DNA of 64,000 nucleotides from Pacificoceanicola sp049341065. Lineage in GTDB: Bacteria; Pseudomonadota; Alphaproteobacteria; Rhodobacterales; Rhodobacteraceae. The stretch is taken from positions 33,454-97,453 of the forward strand of contig NZ_JBMPIX010000014.1 in the NCBI RefSeq assembly GCF_049341065.1. The letters run 5' to 3'. Below are positions 25,083 to 33,352 of the stretch, piece by piece. The notes under the pieces are model-generated. The model searched no databases, was not told the DNA's origin, and was given only the letters and a program-made list of their open reading frames with translations. The translations under genes were made by a program, and so were the position numbers. Position 1 is the stretch's first letter. Each line of letters begins with the position of its first letter.

Positions 25083-26327
25083 CTAACCCCACTTGGCCAA
25101 AGCCGCCGCCAGTTCCGGGTGATCCTTGGCCCGGGCCTGCAATGAAATGCCCTCGGCTGCGGCTTCCCATGCCTGACGGATCGCCTTGACCCCGGCTGCC
25201 AATCCCATCGGGTGTCCATGTATCCCGCCGCCAGCCAGATACATCAGGTCCAGGGTGCCGCCGGTCCGCTGATAGGTGTCCACCGCCTGACCGCCCCATT
25301 GACCGGATCCGACCACCGGCAAGGCGCAATCCTCGGGCGCGAAAATCGGGGTCGAGACATCACCGAAGGACTTTACAAAGCTGTCGTCCGGCTCCCAATA
25401 TTTTGCGCGAATGCCGTTGACCTGAAACTGATCGACGCCCAGCAGGCGCCAGATCTTTTGATAGGCGCGGAATTCCAGCCCCAGGCCAGGATGGCGCGTC
25501 AGGATATCCCAGCCGTTGCGATGCGCATGCAGGCACAGCCCGGATCTTTTGCGCAAGAAGCTCATCCCGCCGTAGCCAATCGAGTTGATGTTGATCACCG
25601 CCGCGTTGCCGCCATGCGCGATCACGCAGTCATGGCCGCGCATCATCTCGTCGGGGTCTGCCGAGGATATGCCAAAAGCATACATCACGCGCTTGCCGGT
25701 CTTGTCTTCGTGGTCCTTGATAACCGGCATGATCGCCTTGACCCGCGCTTCAAGCGGAGAGTAGCCGGGGCTCATCAGCTTTTCGTCGTCTTTGATGAAA
25801 TCGACGCCCGCCTCGCAGAGATCCTTTATCACCTTGGCGGTTTCTTCGGGCAGCAGACCCAGCGACGGTTTGATGATCGAGCCGATCATCGGCCGCCCCT
25901 CGACCCCCATCAATCGGCGCGAGCCAGGCACACCGAACTGCGGGCCAGGGTGGCAAGCCCATTCGGAAGGCAGGTCGATATCCATCACGCGCACACCCGT
26001 CAAGCCGCGCACGGCAAAGACACCGCCGACGCAGATCGTCATGAGCGCGGCAATGTCTGTGCCGACGGCTTCAAGCGGATAGGAAATGGTCACATCGGCG
26101 CGCCTGTAGGGGCCAGTCCCGTCCGGGTCCGGGATCGAAGGCACGTCCAAGCGGGCAAGCGGCACGATCTCTTCAACCACGGCAGCGCAGCGGGCACGGA
26201 CTTCTTCGGTCTCGCCCGGCAGTTCGGTAAAGGTGCCGGTGGACTGGTCCGAAGCGATCTTGGCCGCGAGGGCCCCCATATCGCCAGAGGTTTCAAGCCG
26301 GTAGGTGACTTTGATTGTGCTCGCCAT
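25083..26327 (-). CDS. RuBisCO-like protein for 3-oxo-isoapionate 4-phosphate (OiaX/OiaT type)
   Basis: A 414-residue form IV RuBisCO-like protein. Conserved features include Lys153 in GSIIKPSLGL, the metal/carbamate motif FIKDDE (Lys179, Asp181, Glu182) and LCLHAHRNGWD. The loop-6 lysine of true RuBisCO is missing (VVGSGQWGG instead), so it cannot fix CO2. In D-apiose catabolism such proteins act on 3-oxo-isoapionate 4-phosphate, either as decarboxylase (OiaX) or as transcarboxylase/hydrolase (OiaT) yielding 3-phosphoglycerate and glycolate. No L-erythrulose-phosphate isomerase genes are nearby, which slightly favours OiaT. The ATG at 26327 follows GGAAAAGG. It is divergent from apsD. Confidence 0.85.
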   Translation of the reverse strand: MASTIKVTYRLETSGDMGALAAKIASDQSTGTFTELPGETEEVRARCAAVVEEIVPLARLDVPSIPDPDGTGPYRRADVTISYPLEAVGTDIAALMTICVGGVFAVRGLTGVRVMDIDLPSEWACHPGPQFGVPGSRRLMGVEGRPMIGSIIKPSLGLLPEETAKVIKDLCEAGVDFIKDDEKLMSPGYSPLEARVKAIMPVIKDHEDKTGKRVMYAFGISSADPDEMMRGHDCVIAHGGNAAVININSIGYGGMSFLRKRSGLCLHAHRNGWDILTRHPGLGLEFRAYQKIWRLLGVDQFQVNGIRAKYWEPDDSFVKSFGDVSTPIFAPEDCALPVVGSGQWGGQAVDTYQRTGGTLDLMYLAGGGIHGHPMGLAAGVKAIRQAWEAAAEGISLQARAKDHPELAAALAKWG

Positions 26328-26356
26328 GTGGGCACCTTTTCCATTGGGTTTGACCG

Positions 26357-26378
26357 AGGTGTAATGCTCATCATACCT
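26357..26378. promoter_or_regulatory. Palindrome AGGTRTRATG-N2-CATYAYACCT, candidate GntR operator
   Basis: This 22-base element lies between the divergent RuBisCO-like gene and apsD. Its ten-base arms match at eight positions. Its right half, CTCATCATACCT, is matched at 10 of 12 positions by CTGATCATACCA in the second divergent apiose spacer at 31288-31299. Position and sharing suggest the site of the cluster's GntR regulator. Confidence 0.5.
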
Positions 26379-26429
26379 GTTGACAACGTGCCTGTGCTTC
26401 GGGACGTTGGGATCAATCGGAGGACCGAC

Positions 26430-27449
26430 ATGAAGATAGCTCTGATCGGCTGTGGATTCTTTGCGCAGAACCAGCTTCACGCCTGGCAGGACATCGATGG
26501 CGCCGAGGTGGTCGCGCTGTGTGATCGCGACGAGGCGCGGCTGAGTGCGTCGGCGCAGGCCTTTGAAATCGCCCGCACCTATACCGAGGCCGAGACACTT
26601 TTCGCCGACGGGGGCTTTGACGTGGTCGATATCGCAACAACCGTGCCCTCGCATCGCCCTTTAGTGGAACTGGCGGCAAAACATGGCGTGCATGTGATCT
26701 GCCAAAAACCCTTTGCGCTGAACATGCAGGACGCCCGGGCTATGGTTGCCGCAGTCAAAAACACCGGCAAGCTTCTGATGGTCCATGAAAACTTCCGCTG
26801 GCAATCCGCTATTCGGGCCGCGATCGAAGCCCTGCGCGCAGGCGCCATTGGCGCGCCTTTCTTTGGCCGGGTCAGTTTCCGCTCTGGCTATGATGTCTTT
26901 TCGGGTCAGCCTTATCTGGCCGAGGGAGAGCGCTTCATCATCGAAGATCTGGGCATCCACATCCTCGATATTTCGCGCGCGCTGTTCGGTGATGTGACCC
27001 GGATCAGCGCGATGACGCGGCGAATCAACCCGGCCATCAAGGGCGAGGACGTGGCAACCATGCTGTTGCATCACGCAAATGATGTGACCAGCGTGGTTGA
27101 TTGTTCCTATGCCACGCAGCGCCACCCCGAGACATTCCCCGAGAGCCTGCTGGAGATCGACGGGACCGAGGGCACTTTGCGGCTGGACGCCGGGTATCAA
27201 CTGACGCTCCAGCGCGGCGGCCAAACCGAAACGCGGGATGTCAGCCCGCCGCTTTTTCCCTGGGCGTCAAAGCCTTGGCACAACATTCAGGAAAGCGTTT
27301 TGCTGATCCAGCAGCACTTTGTCGATTGTCTGCGCACAGGCGCGCAACCCGAAACCAGCGGGCAGGACAATCTGCAAACCTTTGGACTGGTCGAGGCCGC
27401 ATATTTGTCCGCGCGGGAGCACCGCACAGTGGAGATGTCCGAGATATGA
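26430..27449 (+). CDS. apsD: D-apiose dehydrogenase (Gfo/Idh/MocA family)
   Basis: A 339-residue NAD(P)-dependent dehydrogenase with the Rossmann start MKIALIGCGFFAQNQLHAW, the VICQKPFALNM motif of the Gfo/Idh/MocA family (catalytic Lys), and FRWQSAIRAAIEALRAGAIG in the second domain. In apiose clusters this enzyme oxidises D-apiose to D-apionolactone. The substrate call depends on its place between the RuBisCO-like gene and apnL. GGAGG precedes the ATG; the stop overlaps the apnL start (ATGA). Confidence 0.82.
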   Translation: MKIALIGCGFFAQNQLHAWQDIDGAEVVALCDRDEARLSASAQAFEIARTYTEAETLFADGGFDVVDIATTVPSHRPLVELAAKHGVHVICQKPFALNMQDARAMVAAVKNTGKLLMVHENFRWQSAIRAAIEALRAGAIGAPFFGRVSFRSGYDVFSGQPYLAEGERFIIEDLGIHILDISRALFGDVTRISAMTRRINPAIKGEDVATMLLHHANDVTSVVDCSYATQRHPETFPESLLEIDGTEGTLRLDAGYQLTLQRGGQTETRDVSPPLFPWASKPWHNIQESVLLIQQHFVDCLRTGAQPETSGQDNLQTFGLVEAAYLSAREHRTVEMSEI

Positions 27450-29161
27450 GCGACGCCCTGCGGCTTTTCGGCACCGAAGTGCCCGACACGCCCTTCGAGC
27501 GAATCACGCTGGGCCCGCTCAGTTTTTCGCTGCAAGACGGAGCTTTGCGCCATATCCGGATGGGTGACCAAGAGTTGATCCGCGGCATCGCCTTTCTGGT
27601 GCGCGACCGCGATTGGGGTACCTTGTCGCCGCGCCTGACCGAAGTGTCCCGGCAGATCGGAGAAACGGTTGAATTGGTCTATGAGGCGGGGTTTGAACAA
27701 AACGGGGCGCGGTTGGATGCGAGGCTTGAAATCAGTGCCAGCACGACCGGCCTTTGCTTCAAGGCGACAGGGCAGGCCAGCGGCGGGTTCGAGACGAACC
27801 GCGCGGGTTTTACCGTGCTGCACCCGGCCAGAACGGCGGGCAGTCCGGCCGTGGTGCGCCATTCGGATGGGACCGAGCAAAGCGCGTGCTTCCCGGTGCT
27901 GATCGACCCTTGGCAGCCCTTCATGGATATCACGCGGCTGAGCCATCAGGCCGGAGCGTGGTCCGTGACCTGCGCCTTTGAAGGTGACACATTTGAAATG
28001 GAGGATCAGCGCCAATGGGGGGATGCCTCCTTCAAAACCTATAATCGCCCGCTTGCGTTGCCCTGGCCATATGTGCTCGAAGATGGTGCGCCCTTTGCCC
28101 AAAGTGTCGAGCTGACTTGGCGCAAGGCAGGGGACGTTTTCGTTCCCCCCGCCGAAACGCTGTCCAGAGGGGCGGTTTTTCCGCAGACGGCTTTGGTGCT
28201 GACCGCTGAGGATGCCCTGCGCCTTGCGCGCGCGCCGCAGGATCTGGCGCTGGTCCTGCCGCAACGATTGCTGTGCCACGTAGATGCGGCGCTTGGTGGG
28301 GTCGACAGACAAGTCGCCGCTTTTGCCGGGTTGCAAAAAGCTGTGCCCGATATCGCTTATGATCTGGAACTGATCTGCCTTCTTGAGCAAGCGCCAGAGG
28401 AAGAGTTGTCCGCTCTGGCGGCGATGATGCGGGCGGAAGGTCTTGTTCCAGACAGTGTTCTGATCTGCCCCTCTGTGGATAGGCAATCCACGCCGCCGGG
28501 GTCGGAATGGCCGGATTGCCCGCCGCTGGAAGATATCCACCGCGCTGCATCGAAGGCCTTTGCAGGCGCGCTTCACGGTGGCGGCATGGTCAGCTTCTTC
28601 CCCGAGTTGAACCGCAAGCGGCCTCCGGTCGAGATGTTGGATTTCGTCTCGCACGGACTTTGCCCGATTGTCCACGCGGCGGATGATCTTTCGGTCATGG
28701 AAACGCTCGAGACGATCTCGCATATCACCCGGTCAGCGCAGGCGATCATCGGGGAAAGGGCCTATCGCATTGGTCCTGCGACTATTGCGATGCGCCAGAA
28801 TCCTTATGGCACGCGCACCATCCCGAACCCGGAGCAGAGGCGGCTTTGCATGGCGGATGACGACCCGCGCCATCGTGGGGCCTTTGGCGCGGCTTATGTG
28901 ATCGGCCTGGCCACGGCTTTGGCGTCAGCGGGCGCGGTCGTCTGGACGCCGGCTGGGTTTTATGGTCCACGCGGGGTGCATCCGGACTGGCCCGTCACCA
29001 AGGCGATTAAAGTGCTCAGCGGCTTGGCCGGTGCCCCGGTGATCGCGGCACAGATTGAAGGCGGACTGGCCAAGCTTCATCTTGGTGACACGCGCCTGAC
29101 AGCCAACCTCACCCCGGTGCAAAACGGGGATCTCGGCCCCTATGAATGGACCCAAACATGA
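27446..29161 (+). CDS. apnL: D-apionate lactonase
   Basis: A 571-residue protein resembling the D-apionolactonases described in apiose pathways, which open D-apionolactone to D-apionate. The N-terminal half is beta-rich (ITLGPLSFSLQDGALRHIRM; GFTVLHPARTAGSPAVV; DQRQWGDASFKTYNRPLALP), and the C-terminal half ends in an AYVIGLATALASAGA-type segment. The start and stop overlap apsD and the GntR gene by ATGA junctions, so it is co-translated with both. I recognise the family, but no small catalytic motif can be pinpointed. Length agrees with family members of about 570-620 residues. Confidence 0.8.
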   Translation: MSDALRLFGTEVPDTPFERITLGPLSFSLQDGALRHIRMGDQELIRGIAFLVRDRDWGTLSPRLTEVSRQIGETVELVYEAGFEQNGARLDARLEISASTTGLCFKATGQASGGFETNRAGFTVLHPARTAGSPAVVRHSDGTEQSACFPVLIDPWQPFMDITRLSHQAGAWSVTCAFEGDTFEMEDQRQWGDASFKTYNRPLALPWPYVLEDGAPFAQSVELTWRKAGDVFVPPAETLSRGAVFPQTALVLTAEDALRLARAPQDLALVLPQRLLCHVDAALGGVDRQVAAFAGLQKAVPDIAYDLELICLLEQAPEEELSALAAMMRAEGLVPDSVLICPSVDRQSTPPGSEWPDCPPLEDIHRAASKAFAGALHGGGMVSFFPELNRKRPPVEMLDFVSHGLCPIVHAADDLSVMETLETISHITRSAQAIIGERAYRIGPATIAMRQNPYGTRTIPNPEQRRLCMADDDPRHRGAFGAAYVIGLATALASAGAVVWTPAGFYGPRGVHPDWPVTKAIKVLSGLAGAPVIAAQIEGGLAKLHLGDTRLTANLTPVQNGDLGPYEWTQT

Positions 29162-29880
29162 CGTTGCCGCGCAAACCTGACACTGACAAGATCGTGCGCC
29201 GGAAGCTTTCGGATCAGGTCTTGGACAAGCTGCGCGACCTGATCACCTCGGGTGAGGTGTCAGCCGGCGACGCGATGCCGTCTGAGCGCGCTCTGATGGA
29301 GCGTTTTGGCGTCGGCCGACCAGCGGTGCGCGAGGCGCTGCAATCGCTGCACAACAGCGGGTTGATCACGATCAGCCATGGCGAACGCTCGCGCGTCAAT
29401 GCCATCGACGCTGGTACCGTGCTTGGCCAAAGCGACGAGATTGCGCGGCTGGTCCTGTCTTCGGCCCCGGCCAACCTGCAGCACCTCAAAGACGCGCGGC
29501 AGATGTTTGAATTGGGCATGGTCCGGCTTGCGACGCAGCGGGCATCCGAGGCGGATATCGCTGATCTGCGCACGCTCATCGAACAGCAACGCAGCTTTTT
29601 GGGCGATGCCACCGGCTTTGTCGAAGCTGACATGCGGTTTCACACGAAACTTGCCCAGATGTCCGGGAACCCGATCATGGCCGCTGTGTCGAGCGCCATG
29701 CTGGGCTGGCTTTTCGAGTATCACAGCAGCCTGCTGCACTGGTCCGGCAAAGAGGATGTAACCTTGGCCGAGCATACGCGCATTGTCGATCTGATTGCGG
29801 CAAAGAACCCGGACGGCGCCGTGGCCGAGATGGCGCGCCATCTGGCGCGGTCGCAAGACGCCTTTGAAGCCAAGACTTAA
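29158..29880 (+). CDS. GntR-family (FadR subgroup) transcriptional regulator of apiose genes
   Basis: A 240-residue regulator. The N-terminal winged HTH shows KLSDQVLDKLRDLI, DAMPSERALMERFGVGRPAV and REALQSLHNSGLI; the C-terminal all-helical FCD ligand domain has DMRFHTKLAQMSGNPIM with the usual metal/ligand histidines. The ATG at 29158 overlaps the apnL stop; 29146 is an alternative start. It is the last gene of the apsD-apnL unit, and its stop codon shares TTAA with the convergent oiaK. It probably controls the apiose cluster through the palindromes at 26357 and 31273. Confidence 0.85.
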   Translation: MTLPRKPDTDKIVRRKLSDQVLDKLRDLITSGEVSAGDAMPSERALMERFGVGRPAVREALQSLHNSGLITISHGERSRVNAIDAGTVLGQSDEIARLVLSSAPANLQHLKDARQMFELGMVRLATQRASEADIADLRTLIEQQRSFLGDATGFVEADMRFHTKLAQMSGNPIMAAVSSAMLGWLFEYHSSLLHWSGKEDVTLAEHTRIVDLIAAKNPDGAVAEMARHLARSQDAFEAKT

Positions 29881-31226
29881 CGGGCCCCGCCGCCTTCCCG
29901 TATCCAGCCAAAGAAATCAGCGCTGCCCATCTGGCCGCCTTTAAGCGCGATCTCAAGGCCGTCGTGCGGAGTGTCGCCATAGGCCTTGCAAAGCGAGGCG
30001 CCGGGTACGGTCGGGGCAAGCGCCTGCATGGCTTCGAGCCCAAGCGCGCGCATGCCATGGCCTGACGTATCTCCACCTGAAATCACCGCGCGCCGGATCT
30101 GGGTTTGGCGCAGGATGCCATCCAGAACGCGGCCCAACGCCTGACCAATCATCTCATTCGCGCCTTCGGGTGAATAGCTGCTGCCCGACAGCGCCGCCCG
30201 CACCGCCGCGACCTGCGGATCATCGGGACCACTGGCGGAGCAGATCAACGGGCTGGCCCCTGTTTCAGCTACCTTGAGCGCGGCGGTGATGGATTGGGCG
30301 ATGGTTTCTTCCAGCGCGGCAGGCTGGGCGATCACATGGGCCGCGTCAAAGCGGATGACCCCAAACCCATTGGCGGCGGACCACGCGATCTGCTCGGCGG
30401 TGATCGGGGAAACCGACCCGGACACAGCCGCGATCTGCGCCACTTTCCCCGCGCCTTGCGGGGGCAGAGCAGGCGGGATCATCCCGATATCCCGCCAATG
30501 CCGCACAAGCGCATATTCAACGCCTTGCGAGCCGACGGCCAAGCCAAGCCGATCGCGGTTTTCCCAAAGCAGCCGCCCGGCGGCGGTTTCGCTGGCCTGT
30601 TCCATCGTGTCGATGGACAAGATACGCGCACCGGCCTGCAATGCAGTTTCAAGCGTCTCTGCCGGATCGGCCCAAAGCGCTTCGAGGTCAATGAGCGCGG
30701 AGGGCAGGGCCGTTTGTCGGGCAAGATGGCGCAACAAATCTGCCTCATCCATCGGTGTGACGGGGTGGCGGGCCATGACCGGATGGCGATCCAGCCGGAA
30801 AACACCGTCGAAGGTGCCTGCAAACAAATGGCCAAAAGCCTGATAACGCCGCATCTGCGGGGCGGCGGTGATCATCGGGGCGGCCTGCGCGCCTGTGACC
30901 TTCAGGCCGATCTCGATGGCTGTGCCGATATTGCCCGAATGCGGGGCTGAATCGAAGGTCGAACAGACTTTGTAGTGCAGCAGCGGCGCGCCAAGGCTGG
31001 TCAGAAATTCAAATGGCGCAGGCAGGTTGTCCTGCATCCAGCCGGGGCCATGTGTGCGCGCGGTCGAGGCGATGCCTATGGCCTGCGCGCCCTTGAAACG
31101 CTCCAGCAAAGCGGGGCTCGGGATATCCGAAAACAGCACGCTTTCCAGTCCGGCAAAGGCCAGAACCTCCATCACAGCGGCAGAGCCCGTGAAATCGTCT
31201 CCGAACCATGTCAGCAGCGGCGCCAT
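29877..31226 (-). CDS. oiaK: 3-oxo-isoapionate kinase (four-carbon acid sugar kinase family, DUF1537)
   Basis: A 449-residue ATP-dependent sugar-acid kinase of the DUF1537 family. The N-terminal substrate domain begins WFGDDFTGSAAVMEVLAFAG, HYKVCSTFDSAPHSGNIG is the classic acid-binding stretch, and the C-terminal ATP-site motif is RAVISGGDTSGHGMRALG. In apiose catabolism OiaK phosphorylates 3-oxo-isoapionate at O4 to make the substrate of the RuBisCO-like protein. It is convergent with the GntR gene (stop codons overlap in TTAA) and divergent from apnO. Confidence 0.85.
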   Translation of the reverse strand: MAPLLTWFGDDFTGSAAVMEVLAFAGLESVLFSDIPSPALLERFKGAQAIGIASTARTHGPGWMQDNLPAPFEFLTSLGAPLLHYKVCSTFDSAPHSGNIGTAIEIGLKVTGAQAAPMITAAPQMRRYQAFGHLFAGTFDGVFRLDRHPVMARHPVTPMDEADLLRHLARQTALPSALIDLEALWADPAETLETALQAGARILSIDTMEQASETAAGRLLWENRDRLGLAVGSQGVEYALVRHWRDIGMIPPALPPQGAGKVAQIAAVSGSVSPITAEQIAWSAANGFGVIRFDAAHVIAQPAALEETIAQSITAALKVAETGASPLICSASGPDDPQVAAVRAALSGSSYSPEGANEMIGQALGRVLDGILRQTQIRRAVISGGDTSGHGMRALGLEAMQALAPTVPGASLCKAYGDTPHDGLEIALKGGQMGSADFFGWIREGGGAR

Positions 31227-31272
31227 GGCGCATCCCTTTCGTCTGGGTGCGCCGGTTGGCGCGTTGACTCTT

Positions 31273-31299
31273 TGGTCCGATTATTATCTGATCATACCA
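31273..31299. promoter_or_regulatory. Palindrome TGGT-N2-GAT-N9-ATC-N2-ACCA, candidate GntR operator
   Basis: A 27-base symmetric element between the divergent oiaK and apnO starts. It shares the half-site CT[CG]ATCATACC with the palindrome at 26357-26378 in the other apiose promoter region. Confidence 0.5.
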
Positions 31300-31338
31300 G
31301 TTGCACAAGCCCGGACGGGCCCAAGAGGAGAGAATCGA

Positions 31339-32166
31339 ATGACGACAGTTGCGCTTTTGGGCGCGGGCGGAAAGATGGGCGTGCGCCTGTCCCTGAACCT
31401 TGCCAAGACCGATTTCACAGTGCGCCACGTTGAGGTCAGCGAAGCGGGTCGTGCCCGTTTGAAAGAAGCCGTTGGCGCCGATTGCATCGAGCTGGACACG
31501 GCCATCGACGGCGCGGATGTTGTTGTTTTTGCTGTGCCGGACACCCTGATCGGCATGGTTGCGACAGGCGTCGTACCCAAGCTGAACCCGGGGACGATGG
31601 TGGTGATCCTTGACGCTGCCGCGCCGCACGCCGGTCATCTGCCCGAGCGCGATGACATCACCTATTTCGTCACGCATCCTTGCCATCCGATGATCTTCCA
31701 CAACGAAGAGACCGAGGCCGCGCGTCTGGACCGTTTCGGCGGCGTCGCCCATCCGCAGGGCGTGGTGAACGCACTGATGCAGGGGCCAGAAGAGCACTAC
31801 GCGCTGGGCGACAGCATCGCCAAGGCGATTTATGCCCCGGTTCGAGACACTTACCGGGTAACCGTGGACCAGATGGCGCTGCTTGAACCGGGCTTGTCTG
31901 AAACCGTCTGCGCCTCGCTTTTGGTGGTGATGCGGCAGGCGATGGATGAGGTTGTGGCCAAAGGCGTGCCCTATGATGCGGCGCGTGATTTCCTGCTGGG
32001 TCACATGAACATCCTCGGCGCGGTGATCTTTGACGTGCAAGAGGGGCAGTTCTCGGACGCTTGTAACAAGGCGATCGAGTTCGGTATTCCGGCGCTGATG
32101 AAAGATGATTGGAAGCGCGTCTTTGACGAAGATGAGATCATGGCGTCGATCAAACGGATCACCTGA
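31339..32166 (+). CDS. apnO: D-apionate oxidoisomerase
   Basis: A 275-residue NAD-dependent enzyme with a 6-phosphogluconate-dehydrogenase-like Rossmann domain (VALLGAGGKMGVRLSLNLAKT; DVVVFAVPDTLIGMVA) and a helical C-terminus containing GHMNILGAVIFDV. ApnO oxidises and rearranges D-apionate to 3-oxo-isoapionate in the apiose pathway. GAGGAGAG precedes the ATG at 31339. It lies alone on the plus strand and is followed by a rho-independent terminator. The call combines family appearance and cluster context. Confidence 0.82.
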   Translation: MTTVALLGAGGKMGVRLSLNLAKTDFTVRHVEVSEAGRARLKEAVGADCIELDTAIDGADVVVFAVPDTLIGMVATGVVPKLNPGTMVVILDAAAPHAGHLPERDDITYFVTHPCHPMIFHNEETEAARLDRFGGVAHPQGVVNALMQGPEEHYALGDSIAKAIYAPVRDTYRVTVDQMALLEPGLSETVCASLLVVMRQAMDEVVAKGVPYDAARDFLLGHMNILGAVIFDVQEGQFSDACNKAIEFGIPALMKDDWKRVFDEDEIMASIKRIT

Positions 32167-32188
32167 TAGCGCGCTGATCTGAAACGCA

Positions 32189-32220
32189 AAGCCCGTCGGA
32201 AATTTCCGGCGGGTTTTTTG
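32189..32220 (+). terminator. Rho-independent terminator after apnO
   Basis: CCCGTCGGAAA pairs with TTTCCGGCGGG (one G-T wobble) with almost no loop, followed by TTTTTT at 32214-32219. It closes the apnO transcript. Confidence 0.85.
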
Positions 32221-32286
32221 CTGTTCAGGCCGCAAATCACTTAAATGCGGAGCAAGCGAAAAGATTGTATTCAAGGGAATAAACAG

Positions 32287-32363
32287 TGGTGGCGTGGGGG
32301 AGACTTGAACTCCCGACCTATCGATTATGAGTCGATCGCTCTAACCAACTGAGCTACCGCGCC
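32287..32363 (-). tRNA. tRNA with CAU anticodon (tRNA-Met, or tRNA-Ile2 if lysidine-modified)
   Basis: Read on the minus strand it is a complete 77-base cloverleaf with an encoded CCA end. It has TAGCTCAGTTGGTTAGAGC (D arm), ATCGA-CTCATAA-TCGAT (anticodon arm, CAU) and GGGAG-TTCAAGT-CTCCC (T arm). The acceptor stem GGCGCGG/CCACGCC has one C-A mismatch at pair 5-68. CAU can denote elongator Met or isoleucine-2. The G1-C72 pair rules out initiator Met. I favour elongator Met, but this is uncertain. Confidence 0.88.
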
Positions 32364-32732
32364 ATGCCACTGTGAGGCCGCTGATTACTGTGCAGGTCGT
32401 GGGGCGTCAAGGGCAAATTCGGCGAAAATTTCCGATGCAGCAAGCCCGCGCAAACCGCAGGCAGCCTGCCCTTTATGCATCTGCGGAAAGACATGTTGGC
32501 AACTCGGCGGATAGGGCTTTGTTTTCGGCAAGGGCGGCCACGACAGGAGGGGAGGCAATTGGAAAAACAAGTGCGAAGCATCGGTTACAGATGTATCCTC
32601 GGAAGCTCCCCAGCGGCTTGGGTCGGTGACGCGACTGCTGGAAGTGCCCATTGTGCCTGGCCAAAAGTGAATAATACGAGAATAAACCATTTTCAGATCG
32701 GGCTGAATGGGCGTGCCATCTGAAGTCTGAAA
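32364..32732. other. Non-coding stretch between tRNA and Hint-domain remnant
   Basis: No open frame here resembles a protein and no repeat or clear hairpin was found. It may hold the tRNA promoter on the minus strand and decayed sequence from the neighbouring pseudogene. Confidence 0.4.
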
Positions 32733-33241
32733 ATGCCCGGATATTTCTCGGAGTTTCATATCTGCGGCGGTGGCAGCGAGTTTATCGAACTTGCGATCCC
32801 GACAGGTACGGACACGTCGTCGGATTCGGTGATGATCAACGCCTTTGGGGAAGTGCGGACCATATGCCGGGTTCAGAGCCGCGCCATTTCCTTTGTCGAA
32901 ATGCCCGACGCACCCCGCCCGATCAAGATTTCCGCAGGTGCGCTGGGGCGTTCGAGCAGCTTGACTCGGCGGTTCCCAAACCGGTTCTGACGCCCGTAAA
33001 ATCGCTGACGATGCTCAGAAGCGTGCGCGAGAAACTGGGGTGTCGAAAGGTGGTCTGGCATCATATCGCGCTGGAAACCCATGATCTGCTTCTGGCCGAA
33101 AACTGTGTGGCGGAATCGCTGTTCTTTGGTCCCATGGTTCTGCCCGGCCTGACTTGGCGGGAAAGCGGCGATGTTGAAAGGACTCTGTTGGACAAGTCCG
33201 TTTCAAAGGCAGCGCACACCAACAAGATTGCGCTGCCGTAA
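32733..33241 (+). pseudogene. Decayed Hint-domain (lamin-tail/Hint) protein gene
   Basis: Fragments of a Roseobacter-type Hint-domain protein lie in two frames. Frame one, from the ATG at 32733, gives MPGYFSEFHICGGGSEFIEL and IPTGTDTSSDSVMI, like the N-terminal lamin-tail-like domain, then jumps to PRPIKISAGALG of the Hint region. A different frame, from about 32945 to 33241, continues with the C-terminal Hint block VWHHIALETHDLLLAENCVA, then FFGPMVLPGLTW. The start of the Hint domain with its catalytic Cys is absent, so a large internal deletion plus a frameshift has destroyed the gene. Coordinates are approximate. Confidence 0.6.
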
Positions 33242-33352
33242 TTTTCTCTGGGCACTGCTCGACGCATGCTCCCCGGCGCCAGTTGGTCACCAAGTCGCCT
33301 GCCCAGCGGTTGGCCCTTCAAGACGTGCATACGCAAGTTCAGCGCGGATGCG

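Noticed and set aside
25083..26327. True RuBisCO large subunit
   Set aside because: Loop 6 lacks the catalytic lysine and no small subunit or Calvin-cycle genes are adjacent; the apiose context explains it better.
32864..33241. An intact 125-residue gene in the decayed Hint region
   Set aside because: Its first third is a shifted frame of the Hint remnant, and only the last part has recognisable homology, so it is not a real gene.
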